Shown here piece by piece: positions 23,830 to 32,537 of a DNA stretch of 64,000 nucleotides. The position numbers were made by a program, and so were the translations under genes. Each line of letters starts with the position of its first letter. Position 1 is the stretch's first letter. Origin of the DNA: an uncultured Flavobacteriales bacterium. Its GTDB lineage: Bacteria > Bacteroidota > Bacteroidia > Flavobacteriales_D > Sanyastnellaceae. The DNA lies in assembly GCA_938082505.1 (NCBI GenBank), contig CALLLH010000014.1:1-64000 (forward strand), read 5' to 3'. Under the pieces are notes generated by a model, which was given only the letters and a program-made list of their open reading frames with translations, searched no databases and was not told the origin of the DNA.

Positions 23830-25791
23830 ATGATCAACATCACCCTTCCCGACGGCTCGGTCAGACAGGCCGCGGATGACGCCACAGCGCTCGACGTCGC
23901 GCGCGACATCAGCGAAGGATTGGCGCGAAACGTACTGGCCGCCGAAGTGGACGGTGAGGTGCGGGATGCTCAACGTCCGTTGGGTGGGGACGTCAAACTC
24001 AACCTTCTGACGTGGGGCAGCGAAGGAGCCCAGAACACGCTGTGGCACAGTGGTGCCCACCTCATGGCTGAGGCCCTTGAAGCGCTTTACCCCGGGGTCA
24101 AGTTCTGGGTGGGCCCCGCTGTCGAAGGGGGCTTCTACTATGACGTGGACTTCGGTGACCACACGTTCAGCGACAAGGATTTCCCCGTCGTCGAGAAGAA
24201 AATGCTCGAGCTCGCGCGGGAGAAAAGTGACTATGTGCGCCGCGATGTGCCCAAATCGGAGGCCGTGGCCTTCTTCAAAGAGAAGGGCGACGAATACAAG
24301 CTGGACCTGCTGGAAAACCTGGAGGACGGCACGATTACATTCTACACACAGGGAGGGTTCACCGACCTGTGCCGGGGACCCCACATTCCCCACACGGGAT
24401 TCATCAAGGCGGTCAAGCTGCTCGCCGTGGCAGGAGCCTATTGGAAGGGCGATGAGTCCAACAAGCAGTTGACCCGGATCTACGGCATTGCATTTCCCAA
24501 GAAGGCGCAGCTGGATGAGCACATGGAGCTGCTCGAGCAGGCCCGCCTCCGGGACCACCGCAAATTGGGCAAAGAGCTGGACCTCTTCACCTTCAGTGAG
24601 AAGGTCGGACAGGGCTTGCCGCTGTGGCTTCCGAAGGGCGCCGATTTGAGGATGCGCCTGGAGACCTTCCTCAAGGACGCCCAGCGGAAAATGGGCTACC
24701 AGTCTGTCATCACGCCGCACATCGGAAACAAGGAACTCTACATCTGCAGTGGCCATTACGAGAAGTATGGCGAGGACAGTTTCCAGCCCATCAAGACCCC
24801 GGCGGATGGGGAGGAGTATCTGCTCAAGCCGATGAACTGCCCGCACCACTGCGAGGTGTTCAAGTCACGGCCGCGCAGCTACCGCGACCTGCCTGTGCGC
24901 TTCGCTGAGTTCGGTACGGTGTACCGCTACGAGCAGAGTGGAGAGCTGCACGGCCTCACCCGCGTCAGGGGGTTCACCCAGGATGACGCCCACATCTTCT
25001 GCACTGTGGACCAGGTCAAAGCGGAGGTGGGCAAGGTCATCGACCTGGTCCTGTACATCTTCAAGACCCTCGACTTCGTGGATTTCGTGGCGCAGGTCAG
25101 CCTGCGCGATCCGAACAACCCCAGCAAGTACATCGGAAAGGATGAGAATTGGGACAAGGCGGAAAAGGCCATCGCCGAGGTTGCCGAGGAGAAAGGGTTG
25201 AAGACCATCACCGAACTCGGTGAGGCGGCCTTCTATGGCCCCAAACTGGACTTCATGGTGCGGGATGCGATCGGCAGGAAGTGGCAGTTGGGCACGGTGC
25301 AGATCGACTACAACCTGCCCGAAAGGTTTGAGCTCGAATATGTCGGGGCAGACAACCAAAAACACCGCCCAGTGATGATCCATCGGGCTCCTTTTGGCTC
25401 GATGGAGCGTTTCGTGGCCATCCTGATTGAGCATTGTGCGGGGAAATTCCCGCTGTGGCTCACGCCGGAACAGGCGCGGATCCTGCCTGTCAGCGATAAG
25501 TTCAATGACTATGCGCAAGAGGTTTCAAAATCCCTTGAAAATCGCGATATTCGCGCCCTCGTTGACGACCGTAGTGAGAAGGTTGGGAAGAAGATCCGCG
25601 AAGCGGAGCTCGACAAAATCCCGTACATGCTCATCGTGGGAGGAGACGAAGCCGAGAACGGAACCGTCGCAGTGCGCAAGCAAGGCGAAGGCGATGTAGG
25701 AGGCATGACCACGGCAGCATTTGCCGACCGGATCGAAAGAGAGGTTTCGGAAATGCTCGGTGGGGACGAAATGATTGAACAACCAAACTGA
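23830..25791 (+). CDS. thrS: Threonyl-tRNA synthetase
   Basis: 653 residues, full length for the family. The N-terminal TGS domain ([20 protein letters not shown]) is followed by the second additional domain with the editing motifs [12 protein letters not shown] and [14 protein letters not shown], the class II catalytic core ([44 protein letters not shown] in pieces), and an anticodon-binding domain ending near SEMLGGDE. It charges tRNA-Thr and edits mischarged Ser. It is the first gene of the thrS-infC-rpmI-rplT cluster and overlaps infC by 17 nt. Start supported by the promoter box at 23805-23812. Confidence 0.97.
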   Translation: MINITLPDGSVRQAADDATALDVARDISEGLARNVLAAEVDGEVRDAQRPLGGDVKLNLLTWGSEGAQNTLWHSGAHLMAEALEALYPGVKFWVGPAVEGGFYYDVDFGDHTFSDKDFPVVEKKMLELAREKSDYVRRDVPKSEAVAFFKEKGDEYKLDLLENLEDGTITFYTQGGFTDLCRGPHIPHTGFIKAVKLLAVAGAYWKGDESNKQLTRIYGIAFPKKAQLDEHMELLEQARLRDHRKLGKELDLFTFSEKVGQGLPLWLPKGADLRMRLETFLKDAQRKMGYQSVITPHIGNKELYICSGHYEKYGEDSFQPIKTPADGEEYLLKPMNCPHHCEVFKSRPRSYRDLPVRFAEFGTVYRYEQSGELHGLTRVRGFTQDDAHIFCTVDQVKAEVGKVIDLVLYIFKTLDFVDFVAQVSLRDPNNPSKYIGKDENWDKAEKAIAEVAEEKGLKTITELGEAAFYGPKLDFMVRDAIGRKWQLGTVQIDYNLPERFELEYVGADNQKHRPVMIHRAPFGSMERFVAILIEHCAGKFPLWLTPEQARILPVSDKFNDYAQEVSKSLENRDIRALVDDRSEKVGKKIREAELDKIPYMLIVGGDEAENGTVAVRKQGEGDVGGMTTAAFADRIEREVSEMLGGDEMIEQPN

Positions 25792-26353
25792 TAGCACCAT
25801 CGCTATTCGACGCAGACGATCCAGGGGCCCTGCCCGTGTGATCAAAAAAAATCCGCACCGCACGAACCGGGAAATCCGCGTTCCAAACGTGCGTTTGGTC
25901 GGAGACAATGTCGGGGACGCCGACATCGTCGAAGTGGAGGAAGCCATCAAGATGGCCGAGGAGCAGGAATTGGACCTTGTGGAGATTTCCCCGAAAGCGG
26001 ACCCTCCGGTATGCAGGATTCTGAACTATCAGAAATTCTTGTACGACCAGAAGAAGAAGCAGAAGGAAATCAAGGCCAACCAGGCCAAGGTCACCCAGAA
26101 GGAAATCAGGTTCGGCCCGAATACGGACGACCACGATTTCAACTTCAAGGTGAAGCACGCCCGCAAGTTTCTCGAGGAAGGAAACAAATTGAAGGCGCAC
26201 GTCTTCTTCCGCGGAAGGAGCATCGTCTTCAAGGAGAGGGGAGAAATCCTGTTGCTGCGCTTTGCGCAGGAATTGGAAGACGTCGGCTCGGTTGAATTGA
26301 TGCCGAAGTTGGAGGGGAAGCGGATGTTCATCACGCTCAGACCAAAGAAGTAA
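25775..26353 (+). CDS. infC: Translation initiation factor IF-3
   Basis: Up to 192 residues. The N-terminal domain ([20 protein letters not shown]), linker, and C-terminal domain with [28 protein letters not shown] and MFITLRPKK are diagnostic. IF-3 binds the 30S subunit and checks start-codon fidelity. No in-frame ATG precedes the conserved domain. Possible starts are TTG at 25775, used here, or the non-standard ATC at 25799 or ATT at 25805. Rare start codons on infC are a known route for IF-3 autoregulation in E. coli. The gene overlaps thrS and is followed after 42 nt by rpmI. Confidence 0.95.
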   Translation: MNNQTDSTIAIRRRRSRGPARVIKKNPHRTNREIRVPNVRLVGDNVGDADIVEVEEAIKMAEEQELDLVEISPKADPPVCRILNYQKFLYDQKKKQKEIKANQAKVTQKEIRFGPNTDDHDFNFKVKHARKFLEEGNKLKAHVFFRGRSIVFKERGEILLLRFAQELEDVGSVELMPKLEGKRMFITLRPKK

Positions 26354-26395
26354 AAACCAGGCGAGGGGCGACCCGAACCGACACATACGGACGAC

Positions 26396-26590
26396 ATGCC
26401 GAAGATGAAGACCAAGAGCAGCGCCAAGAAGCGTTTCACCGTGACCGGCACGGGCAAGCTGAAGCGCAAGCACGCGTTCAAGTCGCACATCCTGACCAAG
26501 AAGAGCACCAAGCAGAAGCGCAACCTGACGCAGTCTGGGCTGGTGCACAAGTCGGATACGCCGAACATCAAGACCCAATTGGGCATCTGA
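26396..26590 (+). CDS. rpmI: Ribosomal protein bL35
   Basis: 64 residues, highly basic, starting [20 protein letters not shown] and containing [14 protein letters not shown], both typical of bL35. It is part of the 50S subunit. The order infC-rpmI-rplT is conserved across bacteria, and L20 usually represses the group by binding the mRNA. The 42-nt spacer upstream and the 74-nt spacer to rplT contain no clear promoter. Confidence 0.97.
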   Translation: MPKMKTKSSAKKRFTVTGTGKLKRKHAFKSHILTKKSTKQKRNLTQSGLVHKSDTPNIKTQLGI

Positions 26591-26664
26591 GAAGAATTAC
26601 GTTGAACTGGTTGCCAGCTCCTCAAGTTCCCACCCGGGACGCTGTCCGCCGAAACTGAAATACC

Positions 26665-27009
26665 ATGCCTCGTTCCAATAACGCAGTGGCCAGTCGGGCC
26701 CGCCGCAAGAAAATCCTGAAGATGGCCAAAGGGTACTACGGTGCCCGGAAGAATGTCTGGACGGTAGCCAAGAATGCCGTCGAGAAAGGCCTCCTTTATG
26801 CCTACGTCGGCCGCAAGCTCAAGAAGCGCCAATTCCGCTCTCTGTGGATCCAGCGGATCAACGCCGGTGCACGTCTGCACGGCATGAGCTACAGCCAATT
26901 CATGGGCAAGTGCAGCAAAGCCAACATCGACCTCAACAGGAAGGTGCTGGCTGACCTGGCGCTCAATCATCCAGCCGCGTTCAAGGCGGTTGTGGACCAG
27001 GTGAAGTAA
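26665..27009 (+). CDS. rplT: Ribosomal protein bL20
   Basis: 114 residues, full length. The opening [30 protein letters not shown]-type sequence and [21 protein letters not shown] are hallmarks of bL20, which binds 23S rRNA early in 50S assembly. It ends the thrS-infC-rpmI-rplT cluster and is followed 24 nt later by a strong intrinsic terminator. Confidence 0.97.
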   Translation: MPRSNNAVASRARRKKILKMAKGYYGARKNVWTVAKNAVEKGLLYAYVGRKLKKRQFRSLWIQRINAGARLHGMSYSQFMGKCSKANIDLNRKVLADLALNHPAAFKAVVDQVK

Positions 27010-27033
27010 CCCTTCACCACCTTAATCGAAATG

Positions 27034-27067
27034 ACGCCGGCTCCTTTGGGAGCCGGCGTTGTTTTTT
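27034..27067 (+). terminator. Intrinsic terminator after rplT
   Basis: A perfect 11-bp stem, ACGCCGGCTCC (27034-27044) with GGAGCCGGCGT (27049-27059), a TTTG loop, and a downstream run of seven T. It ends the ribosomal-protein transcript and marks the boundary before the convergent TPR gene. Confidence 0.92.
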
Positions 27068-27105
27068 TGATGGAATTCGAGGCGAGCTTACCCCTTGCAG
27101 GGTCC

Positions 27106-28134
27106 CTATCGAAGGGCCTCCATCACCCTTCCCTTGGCGATCGCCGCAGGCGTGTATGCCGGTTGGAATGACAGGGCGGCATCGTAGGCGGCCAAGGCAC
27201 CATTCAAATCGCCCAGGCTTTCCAGGCTGAGCCCCTTGTTGAAGTGGGCCTGGTGATATTGGGGAAGGCGCGCTATGGCCGCATCGAACCAGAATGCCGC
27301 GCTGTCATATTGGGTGAGGTATTCAAGGTGGACGAACCCCTTGTTGAAGGCCGCAGAGGCATTGCCGGGGTCGAGTTCCAGGATGCGGTCGTAGAGGGCG
27401 AGCGCCTCCGAAAAACGAACGCCCTCGGCATCGCCATGCTCCTGTAGGTAGATGGCCTCGTCGTACATGGCTTCTATGCTGTTCGGAAGCAATGCTCTCG
27501 CCGTTCGGAAATATTCGATGGCGAGATCGTCGTTCGCGGCGGCATAGAGCAAACCGAGTTGGATGTACGCATCGTATCGGTCCGGAGCCACCTCCACGAC
27601 CGTTTGGAATGAACTGGCCGCTGTCACCGTATCTCCCGTTTCTAGGTACAGTCTGCCCTTCAGGAAATAAGCGTCGTCCAGTTTTTCATCGATGCGCAAG
27701 GCATCATTGATGCGTTTGAGGGCCCGATCATAAGACCGCAGGAGCAGGTCCACCTCCGCCAGGGACAGCAGCGAAGGGACGTGTTGGGCATCGGTCCGCA
27801 AAGCGCCCTCCCATTCCCGGACGGCACCTTCGAAATCCTGGATGCCGAAGCGCAGTGCCCCCAGTTGGTGCCTCACCTCCAATCGGGTGGAGTCGATGCG
27901 CACTGCGCGCGCAAAATCCTCGATGCCATCTCCCGTCCGGAGGTTCCGCAAATGGAATGCTGCACGGTCCAGATAGACCGCAGCATCACCGGGAGCCTCC
28001 GCAATCCTGTCGTTGAACCATGCCAGGGAGTCCACGACAACAGCATCTGAACCGGCTTCGGGTTCGGAAACGCCCAAGCCGCAGCCCGTGAACAACAGTC
28101 CGCAGATGAAAACGGAGGGACGGCCTGTCATCAA
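27106..28134 (-). CDS. TPR-repeat lipoprotein
   Basis: 342 residues. [19 protein letters not shown] is a lipoprotein signal with lipobox FTGC. The mature protein is built of about eight tetratricopeptide repeats ([66 protein letters not shown]), a protein-interaction scaffold. Likely anchored in the inner or outer membrane facing the periplasm. The start overlaps the recA stop by 4 nt, so it is co-transcribed with recA; a role in DNA repair is not implied by its location outside the cytoplasm. Confidence 0.88.
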   Translation of the reverse strand: MMTGRPSVFICGLLFTGCGLGVSEPEAGSDAVVVDSLAWFNDRIAEAPGDAAVYLDRAAFHLRNLRTGDGIEDFARAVRIDSTRLEVRHQLGALRFGIQDFEGAVREWEGALRTDAQHVPSLLSLAEVDLLLRSYDRALKRINDALRIDEKLDDAYFLKGRLYLETGDTVTAASSFQTVVEVAPDRYDAYIQLGLLYAAANDDLAIEYFRTARALLPNSIEAMYDEAIYLQEHGDAEGVRFSEALALYDRILELDPGNASAAFNKGFVHLEYLTQYDSAAFWFDAAIARLPQYHQAHFNKGLSLESLGDLNGALAAYDAALSFQPAYTPAAIAKGRVMEALR

Positions 28135-29168
28135 GCCTCTTCGAGGGCCTCGACCGGAGCTGAATCGGGGGCTTCGTCGGACAATGCGGCCTTGATTCCG
28201 GTCTCAAGCTCCTCCATGAGTTCCAGGTTGTCCTCCAGCAAATTCTTGACCGCATCGCGGCCTTGCCCAAGGCGCGTTTCGCCATAGCTGAACCAGGAGC
28301 CGGACTTCTTGACGATTCCGAGGTCCACACCGAGGTCGATGACCTCTCCCACCCGGGATATGCCCTTGCCGTACATGATGTCGAATTCGGCGCGGCGGAA
28401 AGGCGGAGCGACTTTGTTCTTGACAATCTTGACCTTGGTGCGGTTGCCCATGACCACGTCGCCGTCCTTGATCTGGCTGCTCCGGCGGATGTCGATGCGG
28501 ACGGATGAATAAAACTTCAGGGCGTTTCCTCCCGTGGTCGTTTCTGGGTTGCCGAACATCACACCGATTTTTTCACGGAGTTGATTGATGAACACACAGC
28601 AACACCCCGTCTTGTGGATGGTCGAGGTCAACTTGCGCAGTGCCTTGGACATGAGGCGGGCCTGCAGCCCCACCGAGGAGTCGCCCATTTCACCTTCGAT
28701 TTCCGCACGGGGCGTCAATGCAGCCACGGAGTCGATGACGATGAGGTCGATGGCACCGGAGCGAATCAGGTTGTCTGTAATCTCGAGGGCCTGCTCACCA
28801 TTGTCCGGTTGGGAGATCAGCAGGTTCTCGGTATCCACGCCGAGGTTTTCCGCGTAGTACTTGTCGAAGGCATGCTCCGCGTCGATGAAGGCGCAGATGC
28901 CACCCGCCTTCTGGGCTTCCGCAATGGCATGGGTCGCCAGGGTCGTCTTGCCCGAGCTCTCGGGGCCGTAGATCTCTACGACACGGCCTCTGGGAAATCC
29001 GCCCACACCGAGCGCGATGTCGAGCGACAATGATCCGGACGAAATGGCGTCGACCTTTTCCACGGCCTCGTCGCCGAGTTTCATCACCGTTCCTTTTCCG
29101 TAAGTCTTGTCTAAGCGGTCGAGGGTCAGTTGGAGTGCCTTGAGCTTGTCCTTGTTGTCTACAGCCAT
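28131..29168 (-). CDS. recA: RecA recombinase
   Basis: 345 residues. It contains Walker [15 protein letters not shown], Walker [11 protein letters not shown], the L1/L2 loops ([40 protein letters not shown]) and the acidic C-terminal tail. RecA forms ATP-dependent filaments on single-stranded DNA for strand exchange and SOS signalling. It overlaps the TPR lipoprotein gene by 4 nt. A GAAC-N4-GTTC palindrome lies about 80 nt upstream of its start, and a TACTTTG box lies nearer. Confidence 0.97.
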   Translation of the reverse strand: MAVDNKDKLKALQLTLDRLDKTYGKGTVMKLGDEAVEKVDAISSGSLSLDIALGVGGFPRGRVVEIYGPESSGKTTLATHAIAEAQKAGGICAFIDAEHAFDKYYAENLGVDTENLLISQPDNGEQALEITDNLIRSGAIDLIVIDSVAALTPRAEIEGEMGDSSVGLQARLMSKALRKLTSTIHKTGCCCVFINQLREKIGVMFGNPETTTGGNALKFYSSVRIDIRRSSQIKDGDVVMGNRTKVKIVKNKVAPPFRRAEFDIMYGKGISRVGEVIDLGVDLGIVKKSGSWFSYGETRLGQGRDAVKNLLEDNLELMEELETGIKAALSDEAPDSAPVEALEEA

Positions 29169-29248
29169 GTTGCAGTTGTTTTCCTGTGAATCGAAGGCAA
29201 AGTAGCGGCGTGGGTCCGTAAGGGATTTACGTTGCCCTTCATTTTTGT

Positions 29249-29260
29249 GAACGCCCGTTC
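29249..29260. promoter_or_regulatory. GAACGCCCGTTC palindrome upstream of recA (LexA-box-like)
   Basis: GAAC-GCCC-GTTC has the spacing and half-sites of the Gram-positive-type LexA operator (GAACnnnnGTTC). It is placed 81-92 nt upstream of the recA start and 16 nt after the bcp stop. No lexA gene is in the window, so regulation by LexA is only suggested. Confidence 0.4.
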
Positions 29261-29275
29261 AACGTTCGTTTGCGG

Positions 29276-29740
29276 TCAACCCGCAAAAGCGGCGAGGACC
29301 TCGTTTGCGTGGTCCTTGACCTTGGGCTTGCGGATGATGGCCGCGATGGTGCCCTGTTCGTTGATGCAGAACGTTGTGCGGTGTGTGCCGTCGTATTCCC
29401 GGCCCATGAATTTCTTGAGTCCCCAGACCCCGTAGAGCTCCTGCAGTGCGTGGTCCTCGTCCACCAACAGGTCGAATGGGAGCTCGAACTTGTCGATGAA
29501 TTTGCGGTGGGAAACAGCGTGGTTGATGCTGACCCCGAGGACGACAATGCCTTCCTTCTTCAGTTCGCCCATGCCATCACGGAGGCTGCAGGCCTGATTG
29601 GTGCAGCCGGGTGTGTTGTCCTTGGGGTAGAAATAGAGCACGACTTTCCGGCCGGCATAATCTGCGAGGCGGTGGGCTTTGCCGTCCTGGTCCAGTGCTT
29701 CGAACGCCGGTGCGGCGTCTCCTTCATTGAGATGGTGCAT
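29276..29740 (-). CDS. bcp: Thiol peroxidase of the Bcp/PrxQ family
   Basis: 154 residues. The peroxidatic Cys lies in KDNTPGCTNQACSLRDG, with the second Cys five residues on, the atypical 2-Cys PrxQ arrangement. VVLYFYPKDNTPG and VLGVSINHAVSHRKFIDKF are typical of Bcp. It reduces hydrogen peroxide and organic hydroperoxides using thioredoxin in the cytoplasm. It lies upstream of recA on the same strand, separated by 107 nt, and divergent from priA. Confidence 0.95.
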   Translation of the reverse strand: MHHLNEGDAAPAFEALDQDGKAHRLADYAGRKVVLYFYPKDNTPGCTNQACSLRDGMGELKKEGIVVLGVSINHAVSHRKFIDKFELPFDLLVDEDHALQELYGVWGLKKFMGREYDGTHRTTFCINEQGTIAAIIRKPKVKDHANEVLAAFAG

Positions 29741-29812
29741 GTGGAGGAAACCAATTTTTGTGTGCGTGGTTCAACGCTGTGCGCAAGTTGGACATGATGT
29801 GCCCGCTTCGGG

Positions 29813-29820
29813 TACTTTCG
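29813..29820 (+). promoter_or_regulatory. -7-like box (TACTTTCG) before the priA GTG start
   Basis: TACTTTCG fits TAnnTTYG and ends 6 nt before GTG 29827. This spacing and the family alignment both favour GTG 29827 over the ATGs at 29794 and 29797. Confidence 0.45.
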
Positions 29821-29826
29821 TCCTCC

Positions 29827-32277
29827 GTGTTGTACGTGGATGTCATCCTTCCCTTGGCCCTGCCCGGCTTGCTGACTTATGCAGTCCCGATGGGGGACGA
29901 GGGGCAGGTGCGTCCGGGCTGTCGGGTCGTGGTGCCCCTGCGCGGCAAAAGACTGCATACAGCCGTGGTGAGGCGCGTCCATGCCGACCGGCCGGATCAC
30001 GCCACCGAATCCTACCTGTCCCTGCTCGATGAAACGCCTTTGCTTTCAGAACAGACAATGCGCTTCTGGGATTGGATGTCATCGCATTATTGCTGCGGTC
30101 CGGGCGAGGTGGCGTTGGCCGCATTGCCCTCGGGGATGCGGTTGGCCAGCGAGACCAAGCTCGAACTGTCGCCGGATGCGGATGAACTCGATGAGCAGAC
30201 TTTGGATGACCGCGGTTTCCAAGTGGTCGAGGCCTTGCGCCTGAGGGGGAATTTGACTTTCAAGGAAGTCGGCCTGCTCATTGACTTGTCCAATCCGGCT
30301 CCGGTGTTGCATCGGCTCGTTGAAGAGGGCTGGGTATTGTCCACAGAGGAGCTGAAGAGCGGACCGAGACGCAAGACGGTGTCCATGGTGCGTTTGTCCG
30401 AGCAGGCGGCCGGGGACGAGCGTTGGCTCTCGGATGCCCTCGATGCATTGGATGACCGCGCCCCGGCCCAATCCCGGGCCATGATGGCCTTGCTTTCGGA
30501 GGATGGAGCCAAGGTGGGGGTGCCCTTGGAGCAGCTGACCCGAATGGAAGGGGTGACTTCCGGGCTGTTCAACCGCCTGATGGAAAAAGGGCTCGTATTC
30601 CGTTTCAAGAAGGACCCCTGGCAAGTGGATTCGAAAGAGGCGGTCGAGCCGCTTGCCGAGCTGAGTCCGGCCCAGCAACAAACGCTGGCTGAAATTCGGA
30701 CGGTATTTCAGCAGCACCCCCTGGCATTGCTCGAAGGGGTTACGGGATCCGGCAAGACGGAGGTCTATACCCACCTCATCCACGATGCATTGGAATCCGG
30801 TCGGGACGCCTTGTTCCTCGTGCCGGAAATCGCCCTCACCACGCAGCTCATCGTCCGGTTGCGCCGATTCTTCGGCGATCGACTCGAGGTGTACCACAGC
30901 CGGTTCAGTCCTCGCGAAAGGACCTCGACGTATCGCAGGGTGGCCTCCAGGGAGTCCAAGGGGCGCCTGATGGTGGGCGCGAGGAGTGCCATTTTCATGC
31001 CCTTTGTCAACCTAGGGCTCATCGTGGTGGACGAGGAGCACGATGCCAGTTACAAACAGCAGGACCCCGCGCCGCGTTATCAGGCGAGGGATGCCGCCGC
31101 CCGCTTGGGACAGTTGCATGGGGCGAAGGTCGTCCTGGGCTCAGCCACACCGTCATTGGAGGCGCGCTGGGCTGTGGATACGAACAGGGCCGGTCACGTG
31201 AAATTGACGGAGCGGTTCGGAGGAACCTCCCTGCCCGAGGTCTGCCTGGTCGACTTGCGGAAGGCCCACAAACAGCGTGCCATGGAGGGGCATTTCAGCC
31301 GGGAGCTGCTGAATGCCCTCAGGCAAACTTTGGAAGAGGGCAAGCAGGCCATTCTGTTCCAGAACCGCCGAGGATTCGCTCCGGTCTATCAATGCCGCAC
31401 CTGCGGTTGGGTGCCCGATTGCGAGCGCTGTGATGTCAGCTTGACCTACCACAAATTCCTCAAGGACCTGCATTGCCACTATTGCGGCTACCGGCAGAGT
31501 GAGCCCGTGACCTGTCCGCGCTGCGGCAGTGAGGAAGTGGAAGCCAAGGGGTTGGGCACCGAGCGCATTGAGGAGGAGGTGACCCAATTGCTGCCCGGGG
31601 TGACCGTCCAGAGAATGGACCTCGATACGACGCGGAGCAGGACGGGACACGAGCGCATCATTGGCGCCTTTGAAAGGGGAGAGGTCCAGGTCTTGGTGGG
31701 CACGCAGATGGTGACCAAGGGCCTAGACTTCGAGCGGGTGGGATTGGTCGGCATCCTCCAGGCGGACCGGATGTTGCATTATCCCGACTTCCGCGCCCTC
31801 GAAAGGACCTTCCAGTTGCTCACCCAGGTGGCGGGCCGGGCGGGAAGAAGGGGCGACCGTGGAAAGGTGCTGATCCAGACTTTCGATCCCGAGCATTGGG
31901 TGTTCCAGCATGTGGTCACCCACGATGCCGTGGCGATGTCGGTGGCAGAACTACAGGAGCGGCATTCGTTCGGATATCCGCCGGTGGTCAGGCTGATCAG
32001 GCTGATCTTGCGCCATCGCAATCCCCACTTGACCAGGGATACGGCAGCGGCGCTGGCCGGTCGGCTGCGCAGCCGTTTCGGGGGAAGGGTGGTCGGGCCT
32101 GAGGAGCCCAGCATTGCGCGGATCAACGACCAATACCAGCGGCACATCCTGCTGAAGATGGAGCGCGGTATCGACCCGGCCCAGTTCAAGGAGGCCCTGT
32201 TGGAGGACATCGCCGCCATGCGCGCGGTGGATGCGTATCGTCCGGTGCGGGTCATTGTAGATGTAGACCCATATTAA
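29827..32277 (+). CDS. priA: Primosomal protein N' (replication restart helicase)
   Basis: 816 residues from GTG 29827, where VDVILPLALPGLLTYAVP matches the usual PriA start; the frame is open to 29758. The helicase core has Walker A (LLEGVTGSGKTEVY), DEEH box (LIVVDEEHDASYKQQ) and GSATPSLEA. The zinc-binding region carries paired Cys (CRTCGWVPDCERC; HCHYCGYR; CPRCGS), and the C-terminal helicase motifs include MVTKGLDFERVG and QVAGRAGRRGDRG. PriA reloads the replisome at stalled forks. The stop at 32275-32277 comes just before the AT-rich promoter of the attenuated operon. Confidence 0.96.
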   Translation: MLYVDVILPLALPGLLTYAVPMGDEGQVRPGCRVVVPLRGKRLHTAVVRRVHADRPDHATESYLSLLDETPLLSEQTMRFWDWMSSHYCCGPGEVALAALPSGMRLASETKLELSPDADELDEQTLDDRGFQVVEALRLRGNLTFKEVGLLIDLSNPAPVLHRLVEEGWVLSTEELKSGPRRKTVSMVRLSEQAAGDERWLSDALDALDDRAPAQSRAMMALLSEDGAKVGVPLEQLTRMEGVTSGLFNRLMEKGLVFRFKKDPWQVDSKEAVEPLAELSPAQQQTLAEIRTVFQQHPLALLEGVTGSGKTEVYTHLIHDALESGRDALFLVPEIALTTQLIVRLRRFFGDRLEVYHSRFSPRERTSTYRRVASRESKGRLMVGARSAIFMPFVNLGLIVVDEEHDASYKQQDPAPRYQARDAAARLGQLHGAKVVLGSATPSLEARWAVDTNRAGHVKLTERFGGTSLPEVCLVDLRKAHKQRAMEGHFSRELLNALRQTLEEGKQAILFQNRRGFAPVYQCRTCGWVPDCERCDVSLTYHKFLKDLHCHYCGYRQSEPVTCPRCGSEEVEAKGLGTERIEEEVTQLLPGVTVQRMDLDTTRSRTGHERIIGAFERGEVQVLVGTQMVTKGLDFERVGLVGILQADRMLHYPDFRALERTFQLLTQVAGRAGRRGDRGKVLIQTFDPEHWVFQHVVTHDAVAMSVAELQERHSFGYPPVVRLIRLILRHRNPHLTRDTAAALAGRLRSRFGGRVVGPEEPSIARINDQYQRHILLKMERGIDPAQFKEALLEDIAAMRAVDAYRPVRVIVDVDPY

Positions 32278-32298
32278 TGGCGCTGAAATAGTATAATA

Positions 32299-32306
32299 TA
32301 AATTTG
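32299..32306 (+). promoter_or_regulatory. -7 promoter box (TAAATTTG) of the cysteine-leader operon
   Basis: An exact TAnnTTTG match inside an AT-rich patch (32276-32326) that stands out in this GC-rich region. Transcription should begin near 32311-32313, placing the leader ORF within about 15 nt of the RNA 5' end. No good -33 TTTG is seen. Confidence 0.65.
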
Positions 32307-32327
32307 ATGACTATCTTTAAGTCATCA
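32305..32327. promoter_or_regulatory. 8-bp inverted repeat over the predicted transcription start
   Basis: TGATGACT (32305-32312) and AGTCATCA (32320-32327) are perfectly complementary around ATCTTTA. The repeat overlaps the end of the -7 box and the first base of the leader ATG. It could be an operator for a dimeric regulator or a small RNA hairpin at the leader start. Confidence 0.4.
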
Positions 32328-32407
32328 TGATGCGCATTGCACTTTGCTGTTGCTGTTGTTGTCCGGCCCCACCGGGCAGGTTGCCGTCATGCACGGGAGA
32401 AGATTGA
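32327..32407 (+). CDS. Cysteine leader peptide (six consecutive Cys codons)
   Basis: A 26-codon ORF starting ATG ATG at 32327 and ending TGA at 32405-32407. It begins MMRIALCCCCCC; codons 7-12 (32345-32362) are TGC TGT TGC TGT TGT TGT, and one more Cys is at codon 22. It starts within ~15 nt of the predicted transcription start and ends 33 nt before an intrinsic terminator. This is the layout of amino-acid-biosynthesis leader peptides (trp, his, leu types), with cysteine as the sensed amino acid. No independent protein function is proposed. The same DNA reads as Leu codons in another frame, but that frame has no ATG and no stop before the terminator. Confidence 0.72.
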   Translation: MMRIALCCCCCCPAPPGRLPSCTGED

Positions 32408-32465
32408 TTCTCCCCAATCCATTCTCCTTGACTCAACCGCCCGGCCCTACAAGCCGGGTTTTTTT
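32366..32465 (+). promoter_or_regulatory. Transcription attenuator with mutually exclusive RNA pairings
   Basis: Four segments can be seen. GCCC (32366-32369) pairs with GGGC (32374-32377) just after the Cys codons. CCGGGC (32372-32377) is complementary to GCCCGG (32439-32444), a possible antiterminator. CCCGGC (32440-32445) pairs with GCCGGG (32453-32458) to form the terminator. A ribosome stalled on the early Cys codons would block the first pairing and free the second segment to form the antiterminator. The pairings were found by eye; no folding energy was computed. Confidence 0.6.
32440..32465 (+). terminator. Leader terminator before the ATP-grasp gene
   Basis: Stem CCCGGC/GCCGGG with a 7-nt loop (CCTACAA) and a run of seven T (32459-32465). 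It lies 72 nt upstream of the ATP-grasp ATG and downstream of the promoter, so it acts on the operon itself rather than ending priA alone. Confidence 0.8.
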
Positions 32466-32537
32466 ATGCCCGCTCCCCTCGCCATCCACCCGAATCCAAG
32501 AAAAACGGAATCAATCCACCGAAAAAATACGGCCACC

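Noticed and set aside
26591-26664. Separate promoter between rpmI and rplT
   Set aside because: No TAnnTTTG box was found and the operon order is conserved.
32466-32537. Upstream ATG start (32466) for the ATP-grasp protein
   Set aside because: It directly abuts the terminator T-run and adds a low-complexity tail with no family match; ATG 32538 fits better.
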